DNA from: Rheinheimera pacifica
GTDB lineage: Bacteria; Pseudomonadota; Gammaproteobacteria; Enterobacterales; Alteromonadaceae
DNA length: 64,000 nucleotides
Direction: 5' to 3'
Assembly (NCBI RefSeq): GCF_024809855.1
Contig: NZ_JANUEM010000004.1
Span: 124,001 to 188,000, forward strand
The stretch's first letter is position 1; every line of letters starts with the position of its first letter. This document shows, piece after piece, positions 56,719 to 63,382 of this stretch. The translations under genes were made by a program, and so were the position numbers. The notes below the pieces were generated by a model. It worked only from the letters and a program-made list of their open reading frames with translations, ran no database searches and had not been told where the DNA came from.

Positions 56719-57351
56719 ATGAATAAACAAAAACGCATAGAAATACTCAGCCGCCTGCGCGCAGCTAACCCAAAACCCACTACCGAGCTGGAATACAGCT
56801 CGCCTTTCGAGCTACTGATAGCCGTGCTGTTATCCGCTCAGGCCACCGATGTAGGGGTAAATAAAGCTACTAAACATTTTTTTCCGGCAGCACGCACCCC
56901 ACAGGCAATGCTGGATTTAGGCGTTGACGGCGTAAAGCACTACATTAAAACCATTGGCCTGTTTAATACCAAAGCCGAAAACGTCATTAAAACCTGCCGT
57001 ATTCTGGTAGAACAACACGGCGGCGAAGTGCCGGAAAGTCGTGAAGCCTTAGAAGCCCTCCCCGGCGTTGGCCGCAAAACCGCCAATGTGGTGCTAAACA
57101 CCGCCTTTCGCTGGCCTACCATAGCCGTAGATACACATATTTTCCGCGTATCCAACCGCACTAAACTGGCGCCAGGTAAAAATGTCGACGAGGTAGAACA
57201 CAAATTGCTTAAAGTGGTGCCAGACGAGTTTAAGCTCGACGTACACCACTGGCTAATCCTGCACGGCCGTTACACCTGCGTAGCGCGCAAACCGCGCTGC
57301 GGCAGCTGTATTATTGAAGATTTGTGCGAGTTTAAAGAAAAGACGGAATAG
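56719..57351 (+). CDS. nth: Endonuclease III
   Basis: A DNA glycosylase/AP lyase of 210 residues for oxidised pyrimidines. The helix-hairpin-helix EALPGVGRKTANVVLNTAF holds the catalytic Lys, AVDTHIFRVSNR holds the catalytic Asp, and the iron-sulfur Cys set is CVARKPRCGSCIIEDLC. It is intact and last in the rsx operon. A 151-bp internal piece (57111-57261) recurs at 61602-61752, on the far side of the cassette array. Confidence 0.97.
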   Translation: MNKQKRIEILSRLRAANPKPTTELEYSSPFELLIAVLLSAQATDVGVNKATKHFFPAARTPQAMLDLGVDGVKHYIKTIGLFNTKAENVIKTCRILVEQHGGEVPESREALEALPGVGRKTANVVLNTAFRWPTIAVDTHIFRVSNRTKLAPGKNVDEVEHKLLKVVPDEFKLDVHHWLILHGRYTCVARKPRCGSCIIEDLCEFKEKTE

Positions 57352-57380
57352 TTAAATGGCTGATTTGTGCGATTAGCGGA

Positions 57381-57458
57381 TATTAACGCCCTGCGCATGC
57401 GTGCGAACTTGTGAGCGGCGCAAGAGCCGCAGGCCCCGAATGACGCGGATTGTTATGT
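57381..57458 (-). other. attC-like site (array 2, site 1)
   Basis: On the minus strand, ACATAACAATCCGCGTCATT leads to a loop with GCGGCTCTTGCGCCGC and ends GCGTTAATA. This is the outermost site of the array, next to nth. Confidence 0.8.
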
Positions 57459-57459
57459 T

Positions 57460-57876
57460 TTACCACACCGACACCTTTGTCTCGATGTAGATTGAATGCT
57501 CATCCAGCTCACCAGTAGGCAACAACGTTACAGACTCAATCTGAACAAATTTACCTTCACGAACACTGTCAGAGAGCCAATAATCCTCTCTTGCCAGAGA
57601 AAACTCAGGTTGTCCGATTGCGCCAGGTTGAGCACCATTTAGATCTTCATCCAAAGGCTCGATTGCAACTATGTCGTAAAGCTGGCCATCTTCTACAACC
57701 GGACCAACGTGCGTAATTTTGCCCTTTGAGATATCCGGCGACAACGAAGCCCATCATTCTGATGTGCCGATATGAGGACTCGCTGCAAAGAACTTTGGAA
57801 ATGATGATTGGAGCTCAGTATTTATTTCAGAGGCCCAATCAGTACTATCTTTTTCTAGGTCGAAGATTACATCCAT
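57460..57876 (-). pseudogene. Cassette gene of unknown function, interrupted by an in-frame TGA
   Basis: The reading frame runs from ATG at 57876 (MDVIFDLEKDSTDWASEINT) through SPHIGTSE, then TGA at 57754-57756, and continues in the same frame as WASLSPDISKGKITHVGP to a stop at 57460. Full length would be 138 residues. The second part (REDYWLSDSVREGKFVQIES, then YIETKVSV) is a compact beta-rich domain. A TGG to TGA change would explain the break. A downstream TTG at 57744 could give a shortened product of 94 residues. No Sec insertion element was seen. The family is unknown. AAGGGAAA precedes the ATG. Confidence 0.72.
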
Positions 57877-57891
57877 ATTATTTCCCTTAAA

Positions 57892-57978
57892 ACATGACGC
57901 TCGCAACACAGGCCGAAACCCGCGCAGCGGTTAAGGTTCAGGACACGCAGTGGCCGTTTGTGGCTGCGCTGGTTAGCT
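57892..57978 (-). other. attC-like site (array 2, site 2)
   Basis: The minus strand begins AGCTAACCAGCGCAGCCACA and ends GCGAGCGTCATGT, where GTCATGT differs from a GTTATGT core by one base. Long arms around a loop are visible (AACCGCTGCGCGGGTT region). Confidence 0.7.
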
Positions 57979-58503
57979 ATTATCTTGCTTGATGTGGAAA
58001 ACTGTTGGTTTGCCAATGTTAAGACCATTTGTAACTAAAGTTGCTTCTAAAACCAAATCTAGCGGATATTGCCTAGAAGGATGAGAATCAAGCCAGGGAA
58101 ATAACAATGTCATTTTTCTACCCTCGATTCTTCCAATAACTGGAATGTCAGGAAAAATAAGGTCTGGAGTTGAGCCACTCTGTATCCTCAAGTAAACACC
58201 AAACTCTTCTATACGGTAGCTTGAATCATCCGGCAAAGTAACATCGAGTAGAATTAATCCGGCATCACTACAAGGCTCTCCAGATTTATAGGTGGCACGT
58301 ACAATCTCTGAGACTAAAACAACTGGTGCTGGAGCACTTTCCCAATACTCACCTCCGCTAGCTTTATCAAGTTGAGCTGGACCAGGATTTTGCTTCCAGC
58401 GTTCAAGTGTCGGCTCAAAAGGCTCCCAACTTGCAAAAGAGCAAGCTAATAACTCAGAACTGAAAATCGTTAAAACAAAAAGCAGATGTAAGTACTTCAT
58501 CAT
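57973..58503 (-). CDS. Cassette-encoded lipoprotein of unknown function
   Basis: A 176-residue protein with signal peptide MMKYLHLLFVLTIFSSELLA followed by Cys (lipobox ELLAC), so a lipoprotein. The mature part is beta-rich (AGLILLDVTLPDDSSYRIEE; VIGRIEGRKMTLLFPWLDSH) and resembles a small immunoglobulin-like or copper-chaperone-like sandwich, but no family is certain. The stop codon lies in the R'' of attC site 2. It is a complete cassette between two sites. Confidence 0.72.
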   Translation of the reverse strand: MMKYLHLLFVLTIFSSELLACSFASWEPFEPTLERWKQNPGPAQLDKASGGEYWESAPAPVVLVSEIVRATYKSGEPCSDAGLILLDVTLPDDSSYRIEEFGVYLRIQSGSTPDLIFPDIPVIGRIEGRKMTLLFPWLDSHPSRQYPLDLVLEATLVTNGLNIGKPTVFHIKQDNS

Positions 58504-58516
58504 AATTCTCGATAAT

Positions 58517-58598
58517 GGCTAACGCCCGCCACAAGCGCGAGCAACGTGTTGCGAGTCGAGCGCCCAAAGGGCGCGTTTTTAATGGCGATTGTTAGCTA
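58517..58598 (-). other. attC-like site (array 2, site 3)
   Basis: The minus strand begins AGCTAACAATCGCCATTAAA and ends GGCGGGCGTTAGCC. The inner stem GCGCCCTTTGGGCGC is perfect around the loop. It is nearly identical to site 6 (60261) and related to 9160 in array 1. Confidence 0.92.
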
Positions 58599-59167
58599 CC
58601 ATTTTTACAACGTTCATTTGGCATAATGCGGTCATATTTGCCTTTTTTATAATCAAATCTGAAGCTGCCACCGAGCATATGCGGCACGTAAAAGTACCCA
58701 TAATTAAACTCGGCGTCCAATTCCCGACAGCGACAATGTAATGAAGATACCGACCTTGAGAGTTTGTTGAACTCAACGCTATCTGGAAATAACTCAGTCA
58801 GCTCATATGATTTAACAATATCTCCGGATTGGTCATAAATCACTACCGCTTTGCCATATCCAGTCTCATACCAATTATCTAAGGTAATAATATAACCATC
58901 GTCATCTACAAATATGTCCAATGGAGCAGCTGGGTTCAATAAGATCACACTACGAGAATAATCATATCCGTTAGAACCATTCCAGATATACACATCTGCA
59001 ACCGCATTTTTAATTTCCGATTCCAATTTAAAAAAGCCATTGCCAGGAGTGACCCTAACTATTATCGATGAGTCTTCACTGACGGTTGAAGACAAAAGCG
59101 GTTCTGGCCACTTGTCAGCAGTAGCAAATAATGAAAATGAAAGTATTAGAAAGTAAAATGGTCGCAA
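58592..59167 (-). CDS. Cassette-encoded secreted protein of unknown function
   Basis: A 191-residue protein with signal peptide MRPFYFLILSFSLFATADKW. The mature part has repeated beta strands (VADVYIWNGSNGYDYSRSVI; DIFVDDDGYIITLDNWYETG; KAVVIYDQSGDIVKSYELTE), suggesting a propeller-like or sandwich fold. Two nearby Cys in SSLHCRCREL may pair. The stop lies in attC site 3. No family is recognised. Confidence 0.7.
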   Translation of the reverse strand: MRPFYFLILSFSLFATADKWPEPLLSSTVSEDSSIIVRVTPGNGFFKLESEIKNAVADVYIWNGSNGYDYSRSVILLNPAAPLDIFVDDDGYIITLDNWYETGYGKAVVIYDQSGDIVKSYELTELFPDSVEFNKLSRSVSSLHCRCRELDAEFNYGYFYVPHMLGGSFRFDYKKGKYDRIMPNERCKNGS

Positions 59168-59176
59168 ATTGTGCTC

Positions 59177-59217
59177 CTAGCCAGCGCCAAAGACACGACA
59201 ACAGCCGCTTGTTATGT
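59177..59217 (-). other. Degenerate attC-like site (array 2, site 4)
   Basis: A clear R'' end (ACATAACAAGCGGCTG on the minus strand) follows the stop of the 59212 gene. The opposite end, GGCGCTGGCTAGG, has lost the core GTT. It is short and probably unable to recombine efficiently. Confidence 0.5.
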
Positions 59218-59601
59218 TTTTTCTTTAAACTCAACTGGTACTTCAATTGAAATACTGCAACCTGTTCCGTAACTAATGATAAATTTATATTCTTCGTTAT
59301 CAATTGGTTTAGCGACGAACCAAGCTCTTGTCTTCCCATCTTCTTCAAACACTGTTGTTGGCAAAGCAATCAATGGGGCATTTAGATCGCCCACGACAAC
59401 CCAAACAGAATGAAGTGCTCTTTCTTCAATTGTTACTGGCAAATCTATATAAACAGAGAATAAATTATTATTAATCTGCATACTTACATCAAACAAGTGA
59501 GCATATTTTGATCTCCATGCTGTTACTTGCTCATCACTTTGAACGCATGATGATCCATAAGAAGCAAAACTTAACAGATATAGGAAAACAAAACACCGCA
59601 T
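59212..59601 (-). CDS. Cassette-encoded secreted protein of unknown function
   Basis: A 129-residue protein with signal peptide MRCFVFLYLLSFASYGSSCV. The mature part has beta strands (FSVYIDLPVTIEERALHSVW; LPTTVFEEDGKTRAWFVAKP; YKFIISYGTGCSISIEVPVE), fitting a small beta-sandwich. Three Cys are present (one near the signal cleavage site). The stop is in the degenerate attC. It is not assigned to a family. Confidence 0.7.
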   Translation of the reverse strand: MRCFVFLYLLSFASYGSSCVQSDEQVTAWRSKYAHLFDVSMQINNNLFSVYIDLPVTIEERALHSVWVVVGDLNAPLIALPTTVFEEDGKTRAWFVAKPIDNEEYKFIISYGTGCSISIEVPVEFKEKT

Positions 59602-59618
59602 TCTCGATTCACCTAAAA

Positions 59619-59689
59619 CATAACGCTTTGCTCACCGGAAAATTAGGAGCGCAGCGAGTAATTTTCCGAGTGCAGCAATTTGTTATGCA
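59619..59689 (-). other. attC-like site (array 2, site 5)
   Basis: The minus strand begins GCATAACAAATTGCTGCACT and ends GCAAAGCGTTATGT. The arms CGGAAAATTA and TAATTTTCCG form a long stem. Confidence 0.88.
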
Positions 59690-60243
59690 CTCTTGTTTGG
59701 TAGAGCTGGAAAGTCCGCTGCAGCCACCAAAGCAGAAAACTCGTGTTTGAACTCGTAGTCTCCCACATATGCCTGAGCGATCGCCCCCAACCACGTAACC
59801 TTGAACTGCATGGAATTGCCGACTCGCTCAAACCTGATCCTGTGCTTGCCAACGGCATCATGGCCTAGCAGGTATATGTGAAATGCGAGATCATCCCAGT
59901 CTTCTATGGTTTCGGGGGTCGGGTCCACTACCAACTCGAAACCGTCTAGGAACTCCGGCGTGTACTCTGTGACGGCACATACCTTGAACCCACCATCATG
60001 CCAATAGTTGGAAGATAGCTTGCATGAGTGATAATTTCCCCAGACGATTGGTGCCGCCCAATCCGATGAGTAGTCGAAATTTTCATCATCCTCTATGTCG
60101 CGCTCAGAGTAATAATCTGCAGACTCAAGATGTATATCGAACCATACATCGCCATCCACCTCTTTTGCCGACCATGAGAACGTCTTAATTGGATGCCCCT
60201 CTGGCCAAGGGTTATCCTTGAAGTAGATTCTGTCAGGTTCCAT
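59683..60243 (-). CDS. Cassette-encoded soluble protein of unknown function
   Basis: A 186-residue acidic protein without a signal peptide. It is aromatic and beta-rich (FSWSAKEVDGDVWFDIHLES; WAAPIVWGNYHSCKLSSNYW; FHIYLLGHDAVGKHRIRFER) and resembles cytosolic cassette proteins of unknown fold. The stop lies in the R'' of attC site 5. A weak AGGGGTAG-like ribosome site lies before the ATG. Confidence 0.7.
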   Translation of the reverse strand: MEPDRIYFKDNPWPEGHPIKTFSWSAKEVDGDVWFDIHLESADYYSERDIEDDENFDYSSDWAAPIVWGNYHSCKLSSNYWHDGGFKVCAVTEYTPEFLDGFELVVDPTPETIEDWDDLAFHIYLLGHDAVGKHRIRFERVGNSMQFKVTWLGAIAQAYVGDYEFKHEFSALVAAADFPALPNKSA

Positions 60244-60260
60244 GAGCTACCCCTGCTGGT

Positions 60261-60342
60261 GCATAACGCCCGCCACAAACGCGAGCAACTTGTTGCGAGT
60301 CGAGCGCCCAACGGGCGCGTTTTTGATGGCGATTGTTATGCA
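60261..60342 (-). other. attC-like site (array 2, site 6)
   Basis: The minus strand begins GCATAACAATCGCCATCAAA, has stem GCGCCCGTTGGGCGC and ends GGCGGGCGTTATGC. It differs from site 3 at only a few positions. Both ends are perfect complements. Confidence 0.93.
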
Positions 60343-60343
60343 T

Positions 60344-60715
60344 TTATAGCTGCCTATAAAAAAAGTCAGCTTTGGTCAGCACTATTTGGTAAAAAACAAT
60401 ACCGAATATTGCGAGGAAAAAGCCAGGCCATTGACTCCCTAAAAAGTTAGTAGCTGAAAATAAAACACCGCATATAATGCATGCAACGCCGACATAAAAT
60501 GGCAATATCAACTTCATCAAGGCAGCCCACTGAGGCTTTGATTTATGTGTTGAGTGCATTTTTGACAAGGCATTACCCGCGAAAATACCCACAACCAAAA
60601 TTGTTAAATAATTTAGCCAATCAAAAAATAGACACTCTGGTTTAGCCTTACTAAGAAGCCACAGAAGCGAACTTATTGTTATTACCCAGGTTGCCATAAC
60701 AATTTGTTTGCTCAT
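60344..60715 (-). CDS. Cassette-encoded membrane protein of unknown function
   Basis: About 123 residues from the ATG at 60715, chosen because GGAG lies three bases upstream and the longer ORF (to 60832) runs back through the upstream attC. Four hydrophobic segments are seen: IVMATWVITISSLLWLL, WLNYLTILVVGIFAGNAL, LPFYVGVACIICGVLF and WPGFFLAIFGIVFYQIVL. It probably spans the inner membrane four times. Nothing in it matches a known family. The stop is immediately before attC site 6. Confidence 0.68.
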   Translation of the reverse strand: MSKQIVMATWVITISSLLWLLSKAKPECLFFDWLNYLTILVVGIFAGNALSKMHSTHKSKPQWAALMKLILPFYVGVACIICGVLFSATNFLGSQWPGFFLAIFGIVFYQIVLTKADFFYRQL

Positions 60716-60737
60716 AAACTCCGTACCCCACTTAATG

Positions 60738-60790
60738 CATAACGCCCAAAGCAGCAGCGCTGTAAGCGTGGGCTGCCTTTGCTTGTTAGC
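60738..60790 (-). other. attC-like site (array 2, site 7)
   Basis: The minus strand begins AGCTAACAAGCAAAGGCAGC and ends CTGCTTTGGGCGTTATGC. The arms AAAGGCAGC and GCTGCTTT pair. The R' end lies 22 bp before the start of the 60344 gene. Confidence 0.85.
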
Positions 60791-60839
60791 TGAAAACCAA
60801 CCATCAACTGCCAATTGCGAACCTGAAAACACTGATTGT

Positions 60840-61274
60840 TCACATCACGAACTCAACTGGTGCAGAACTGATATCTTCAACTCCTATGCTAATAACTTTT
60901 GATTCAACGACAGAGTGATATAAAAAGCTGATTGAAAGTATTTTACCCATGCCATTTTTGAAATTGAAAGTATGCTTATTGGTTGAATTCTCGGCAATGC
61001 CTGAAAATAAATCAGTTTGGAAAACCTCGTATTTATCTTCTGTTATCTGCAATCTCACCAGCTCAATTTCGTATCCATTTCTAACTTTTGTCGGGTACGT
61101 TACTGTATATCTGAATCCGATAGGGCTGTGTTCTGGCTCCATCGCCTTTAGATTGATCCCGTATAAATTAAGAACATCCGCCGTGCCATCCAAGTTTATA
61201 TAAGTCCGCTTATCTGCATATGCTGAGAATGATAAAAACGTTAAGAAGACAAAAATGAATCTCGAAATATTCAA
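60840..61274 (-). CDS. Cassette-encoded secreted protein of unknown function
   Basis: A 144-residue protein with signal peptide MNISRFIFVFLTFLSFSAYA. The mature part (KRTYINLDGTADVLNLYGIN; GFRYTVTYPTKVRNGYEIEL; MGKILSISFLYHSVVESKVI) is beta-rich. It is the first cassette of the array in the direction of transcription, 16 bp after the half-site at 61290. The stop lies 50 bp before attC site 7, the longest such gap in the array. Confidence 0.7.
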   Translation of the reverse strand: MNISRFIFVFLTFLSFSAYADKRTYINLDGTADVLNLYGINLKAMEPEHSPIGFRYTVTYPTKVRNGYEIELVRLQITEDKYEVFQTDLFSGIAENSTNKHTFNFKNGMGKILSISFLYHSVVESKVISIGVEDISSAPVEFVM

Positions 61275-61289
61275 CTGACTTTCCTTTTC

Positions 61290-61298
61290 AGCTAACGC
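61290..61298 (-). other. Lone half-site at the 5' end of array 2
   Basis: AGCTAACGC on the + strand (GCGTTAGCT on the minus strand) stands where the attI or attC core is expected before the first cassette. No good second arm is found within 60 bp. The following GC palindromes may be remnants. Confidence 0.5.
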
Positions 61299-61601
61299 TT
61301 ATTGGGCGGGTCGACCCGCTTTTAAACACGGGTTACCCTGCCTTTGTAAATTTAATGTACAGAACATTACACTGCGTCTTTAAAACTTACAACAACTTAC
61401 AATTACAATTGGTATTTGTGCGGGCGAAAAATACGGGTTAACCCGCTAAACAAAGCACGAACCGGGCTTGGGCATTATATGCATATAAATACAGCTATTT
61501 TCAGACGTTAAATACCAACTCCAATATCAGCTTTTGCCACTAAGCTGTCTTTCCGAGACAGCTGAATATGTTGCCATCAGCTACCGCACTGCGATATTTA
61601 G
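61299..61601. other. Non-coding stretch with palindromes beyond array 2
   Basis: GCGGGTCGACCCGC at 61306-61319 and CGGGTTAACCCG at 61434-61445 are perfect palindromes; CACGGGTTACCC lies between. AGCTGTCT/AGACAGCT at 61543-61563 is a perfect 8-bp hairpin next to the nth fragment. No gene is visible. Confidence 0.6.
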
Positions 61602-61752
61602 CTGGCCCACCATAGCCGCAGATACCCATATCTTCCGCGTATCTAACCGCCCTAAACTGGCGCCAGGTAAAAATGTCGACGAGGTAGAACACAAATTGCT
61701 TAAAGTGGTGCCAGACGAGTTTAAGCTCGACGTGCACCACTGGCTTATTCTG
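61602..61752 (+). pseudogene. Internal fragment of nth (partial duplicate)
   Basis: A 151-bp segment aligns without gaps to 57111-57261 of the intact nth, with nine mismatches (about 94 percent identity) and an identical core of about 85 bp. It encodes WPTIAADTHIFRVSNRPKLA, then PGKNVDEVEHKLLKVVPDEF, and lacks both the HhH and the iron-sulfur ends. A short open frame runs through it, but it cannot make a working enzyme. Confidence 0.95.
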
Positions 61753-61858
61753 ACATTCCAAAGACATTAACTACCAGGAAAGACAGATTCGGGATTATGC
61801 AGATGCCTTAGCAGCAATTAATAGACAATTCGCTTCGTGTAAAAGACTGTGCAGCAAT

Positions 61859-62206
61859 CTACTTTTTCCCGATAACGATCACGCCTTCGGTAAAACTAAA
61901 ACCATAACCCCATCCATAACTGGACTTTTCAGTAGTGGAGTAGTCTGAGTTGTATCGCCCAGAAACAATATTCTCCACGCTGTGTAAATCAAACCCTGCG
62001 CTATTTAGCTGTTCAATAGCAATTGCAATATCTTCAGTTAATCGTTCACCATCAATCTCACAATCTGACCACCCTTTGTGCTCCATGCCTTCCGGAGGCT
62101 TTGCCTGACTTCCCGTTTGTGTAGAGCCAAATAACGATTTCAGAACTCCTGGCTTGCCATATGTGGGTTTGAAATGTGCTTTCACATAAATAACTTTGTT
62201 GCTCAT
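61859..62206 (-). CDS. Small soluble protein of unknown function
   Basis: A 115-residue protein without a signal peptide. It opens SNKVIYVKAHFKPTYGKPGV and contains GWSDCEIDGERLTEDIAIAI and NSDYSTTEKSSYGWGYGFSF, with a Tyr/Gly-rich C-terminal part. AGGG lies just before the ATG. No family is recognised. It may be a further insertion near the array, but no attC borders it. Confidence 0.6.
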   Translation of the reverse strand: MSNKVIYVKAHFKPTYGKPGVLKSLFGSTQTGSQAKPPEGMEHKGWSDCEIDGERLTEDIAIAIEQLNSAGFDLHSVENIVSGRYNSDYSTTEKSSYGWGYGFSFTEGVIVIGKK

Positions 62207-62308
62207 AAGCCCTCATGGGAGTTAATAAACTCCGAACAAATTGCTCTATTTCAAACAAAAATATATAAACACGCTATCTCGTAATAAGCCTTTACGGACT
62301 AATAAGAT

Positions 62309-63235
62309 TCATTCCCCTGCACTAAATTGCTTTACCAGCTGCTGGCTGTCAAATTCAGTTGTGATGTAATCGATTAAAGCCCGTGTTTTCGCCGGCATCA
62401 GCCGGTTGCCGGCAAAATACAAATTGATATTGCCAAGATCGGCATGCCATTGCGGTAACAAGCGCACTAAGGCACCACTAAGTAAATGTACTCTAGCATG
62501 CGGCATAGCTACTGCGGCAACCCCCATGCCCATAACTGCAGCACGGGTCAGCGCGTCAGGATCGTCGGCGATAAAGCGGGCGTTAAAGTGCGGCGCACAA
62601 TCTTCACCGCCTGGCCCGCGGAAATGATAATGATGCAACTTGCCACTTTGCGGCGAGCGCATCACTAAGCCCGGCAAGTCCCGCAGTTGGTCGGGGTGTT
62701 GCAGTTTACCTTTACCTGCCAGCAATTTTGGCGCTGCGACCACGATCACATGCACCGGCGCCAGCCGTCTGGCAACTACGCCGGGAGTGAGCTCAATACC
62801 ACCACCAATGGCTACATCAAAACCATCAGCAATCAAGTTCACCTGACGGTTGGATAGCTGCCAATCTAATGTTACGGCCGGATAACACTGCAAAAAACCG
62901 GGCATTAACGGCAAAATATGTTCAACGCCAAAGCCCGGACTCAGGCTCATTCGCAAGTTGCCAGCCGGCTGACCAGCGTTTTGCGTGACATCAGAAATAG
63001 CCGCCTGAATGGTATTCAAATTATCTGCCACGCCGGCAAGAAACTGCTCGCCGGCTTCAGTCAGTGTGAGCTTGCGGGTACTGCGCTGAAATAACCGCAC
63101 ACCGAGGTTACGCTCCAGCTGCGCCACATTACGTGATACCGCAGCGGGGGTTAGCGCCAGTTGCCGCGCGGCTGCAGAAAAGCTGCCCTGCTCGGCGCTG
63201 CGGACAAAAGACTCAATATTCGACAAGGTTTCCAT
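62309..63235 (-). CDS. LysR-family transcriptional regulator
   Basis: About 308 residues from the ATG at 63235 (METLSNIESFVRSAEQGSFS). A longer ORF extends to 63331. The winged helix-turn-helix is AARQLALTPAAVSRNVAQLE, then RNLGVRLFQRSTRKLTLTEA. The effector-binding region includes LRMSLSPGFGVEHILPLMPG and GFDVAIGGGIELTPGVVARR. It is divergent from the SDR gene, the usual arrangement for a LysR protein and its target. Confidence 0.92.
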   Translation of the reverse strand: METLSNIESFVRSAEQGSFSAAARQLALTPAAVSRNVAQLERNLGVRLFQRSTRKLTLTEAGEQFLAGVADNLNTIQAAISDVTQNAGQPAGNLRMSLSPGFGVEHILPLMPGFLQCYPAVTLDWQLSNRQVNLIADGFDVAIGGGIELTPGVVARRLAPVHVIVVAAPKLLAGKGKLQHPDQLRDLPGLVMRSPQSGKLHHYHFRGPGGEDCAPHFNARFIADDPDALTRAAVMGMGVAAVAMPHARVHLLSGALVRLLPQWHADLGNINLYFAGNRLMPAKTRALIDYITTEFDSQQLVKQFSAGE

Positions 63236-63382
63236 AGGGCTATTTTCAATGTTTAGTTGAAAGTGATTATAGCTATTGCCGGCTACCGGGGCAAAGTCGT
63301 GCGCTCTATAGTTAGCCCGAACCTTAGGCAATAAGCCAGACAGGAAACGACGCTGAACTTAACCCGGAATGAGGAAATAACC

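Larger units (their letters stand above)
57381..61298 (-). mobile_element. Gene-cassette array 2 (seven cassettes, no integrase)
   Basis: Seven minus-strand genes, each followed by an attC-like site, begin 30 bp after nth. Sites are at 57381, 57892, 58517, 59177 (degenerate), 59619, 60261 and 60738, with a half-site at 61290. Stop codons sit in or beside R'' ends; starts follow R' ends. No integrase or standard attI is seen. Cassette proteins are mostly small secreted or membrane hypothetical proteins, and their base composition is more AT-rich than rsx and nth. A piece of nth lies just beyond the right end. Confidence 0.85.

Noticed and set aside
57754-57756. In-frame TGA as a selenocysteine codon
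   Set aside because: No SECIS-like hairpin follows the TGA, the next codon encodes Trp in an ordinary hydrophobic context, and a TGG to TGA change is simpler.
61534-61770. A 78-codon ORF as a real gene
   Set aside because: Its middle is the nth fragment and both ends are unrelated junction sequence; it lacks the HhH and iron-sulfur parts.
57352-62308. An integron integrase near array 2
   Set aside because: Every frame was considered and no tyrosine-recombinase motif set or IntI-specific patch is seen; only small hypothetical genes and the nth piece are present.
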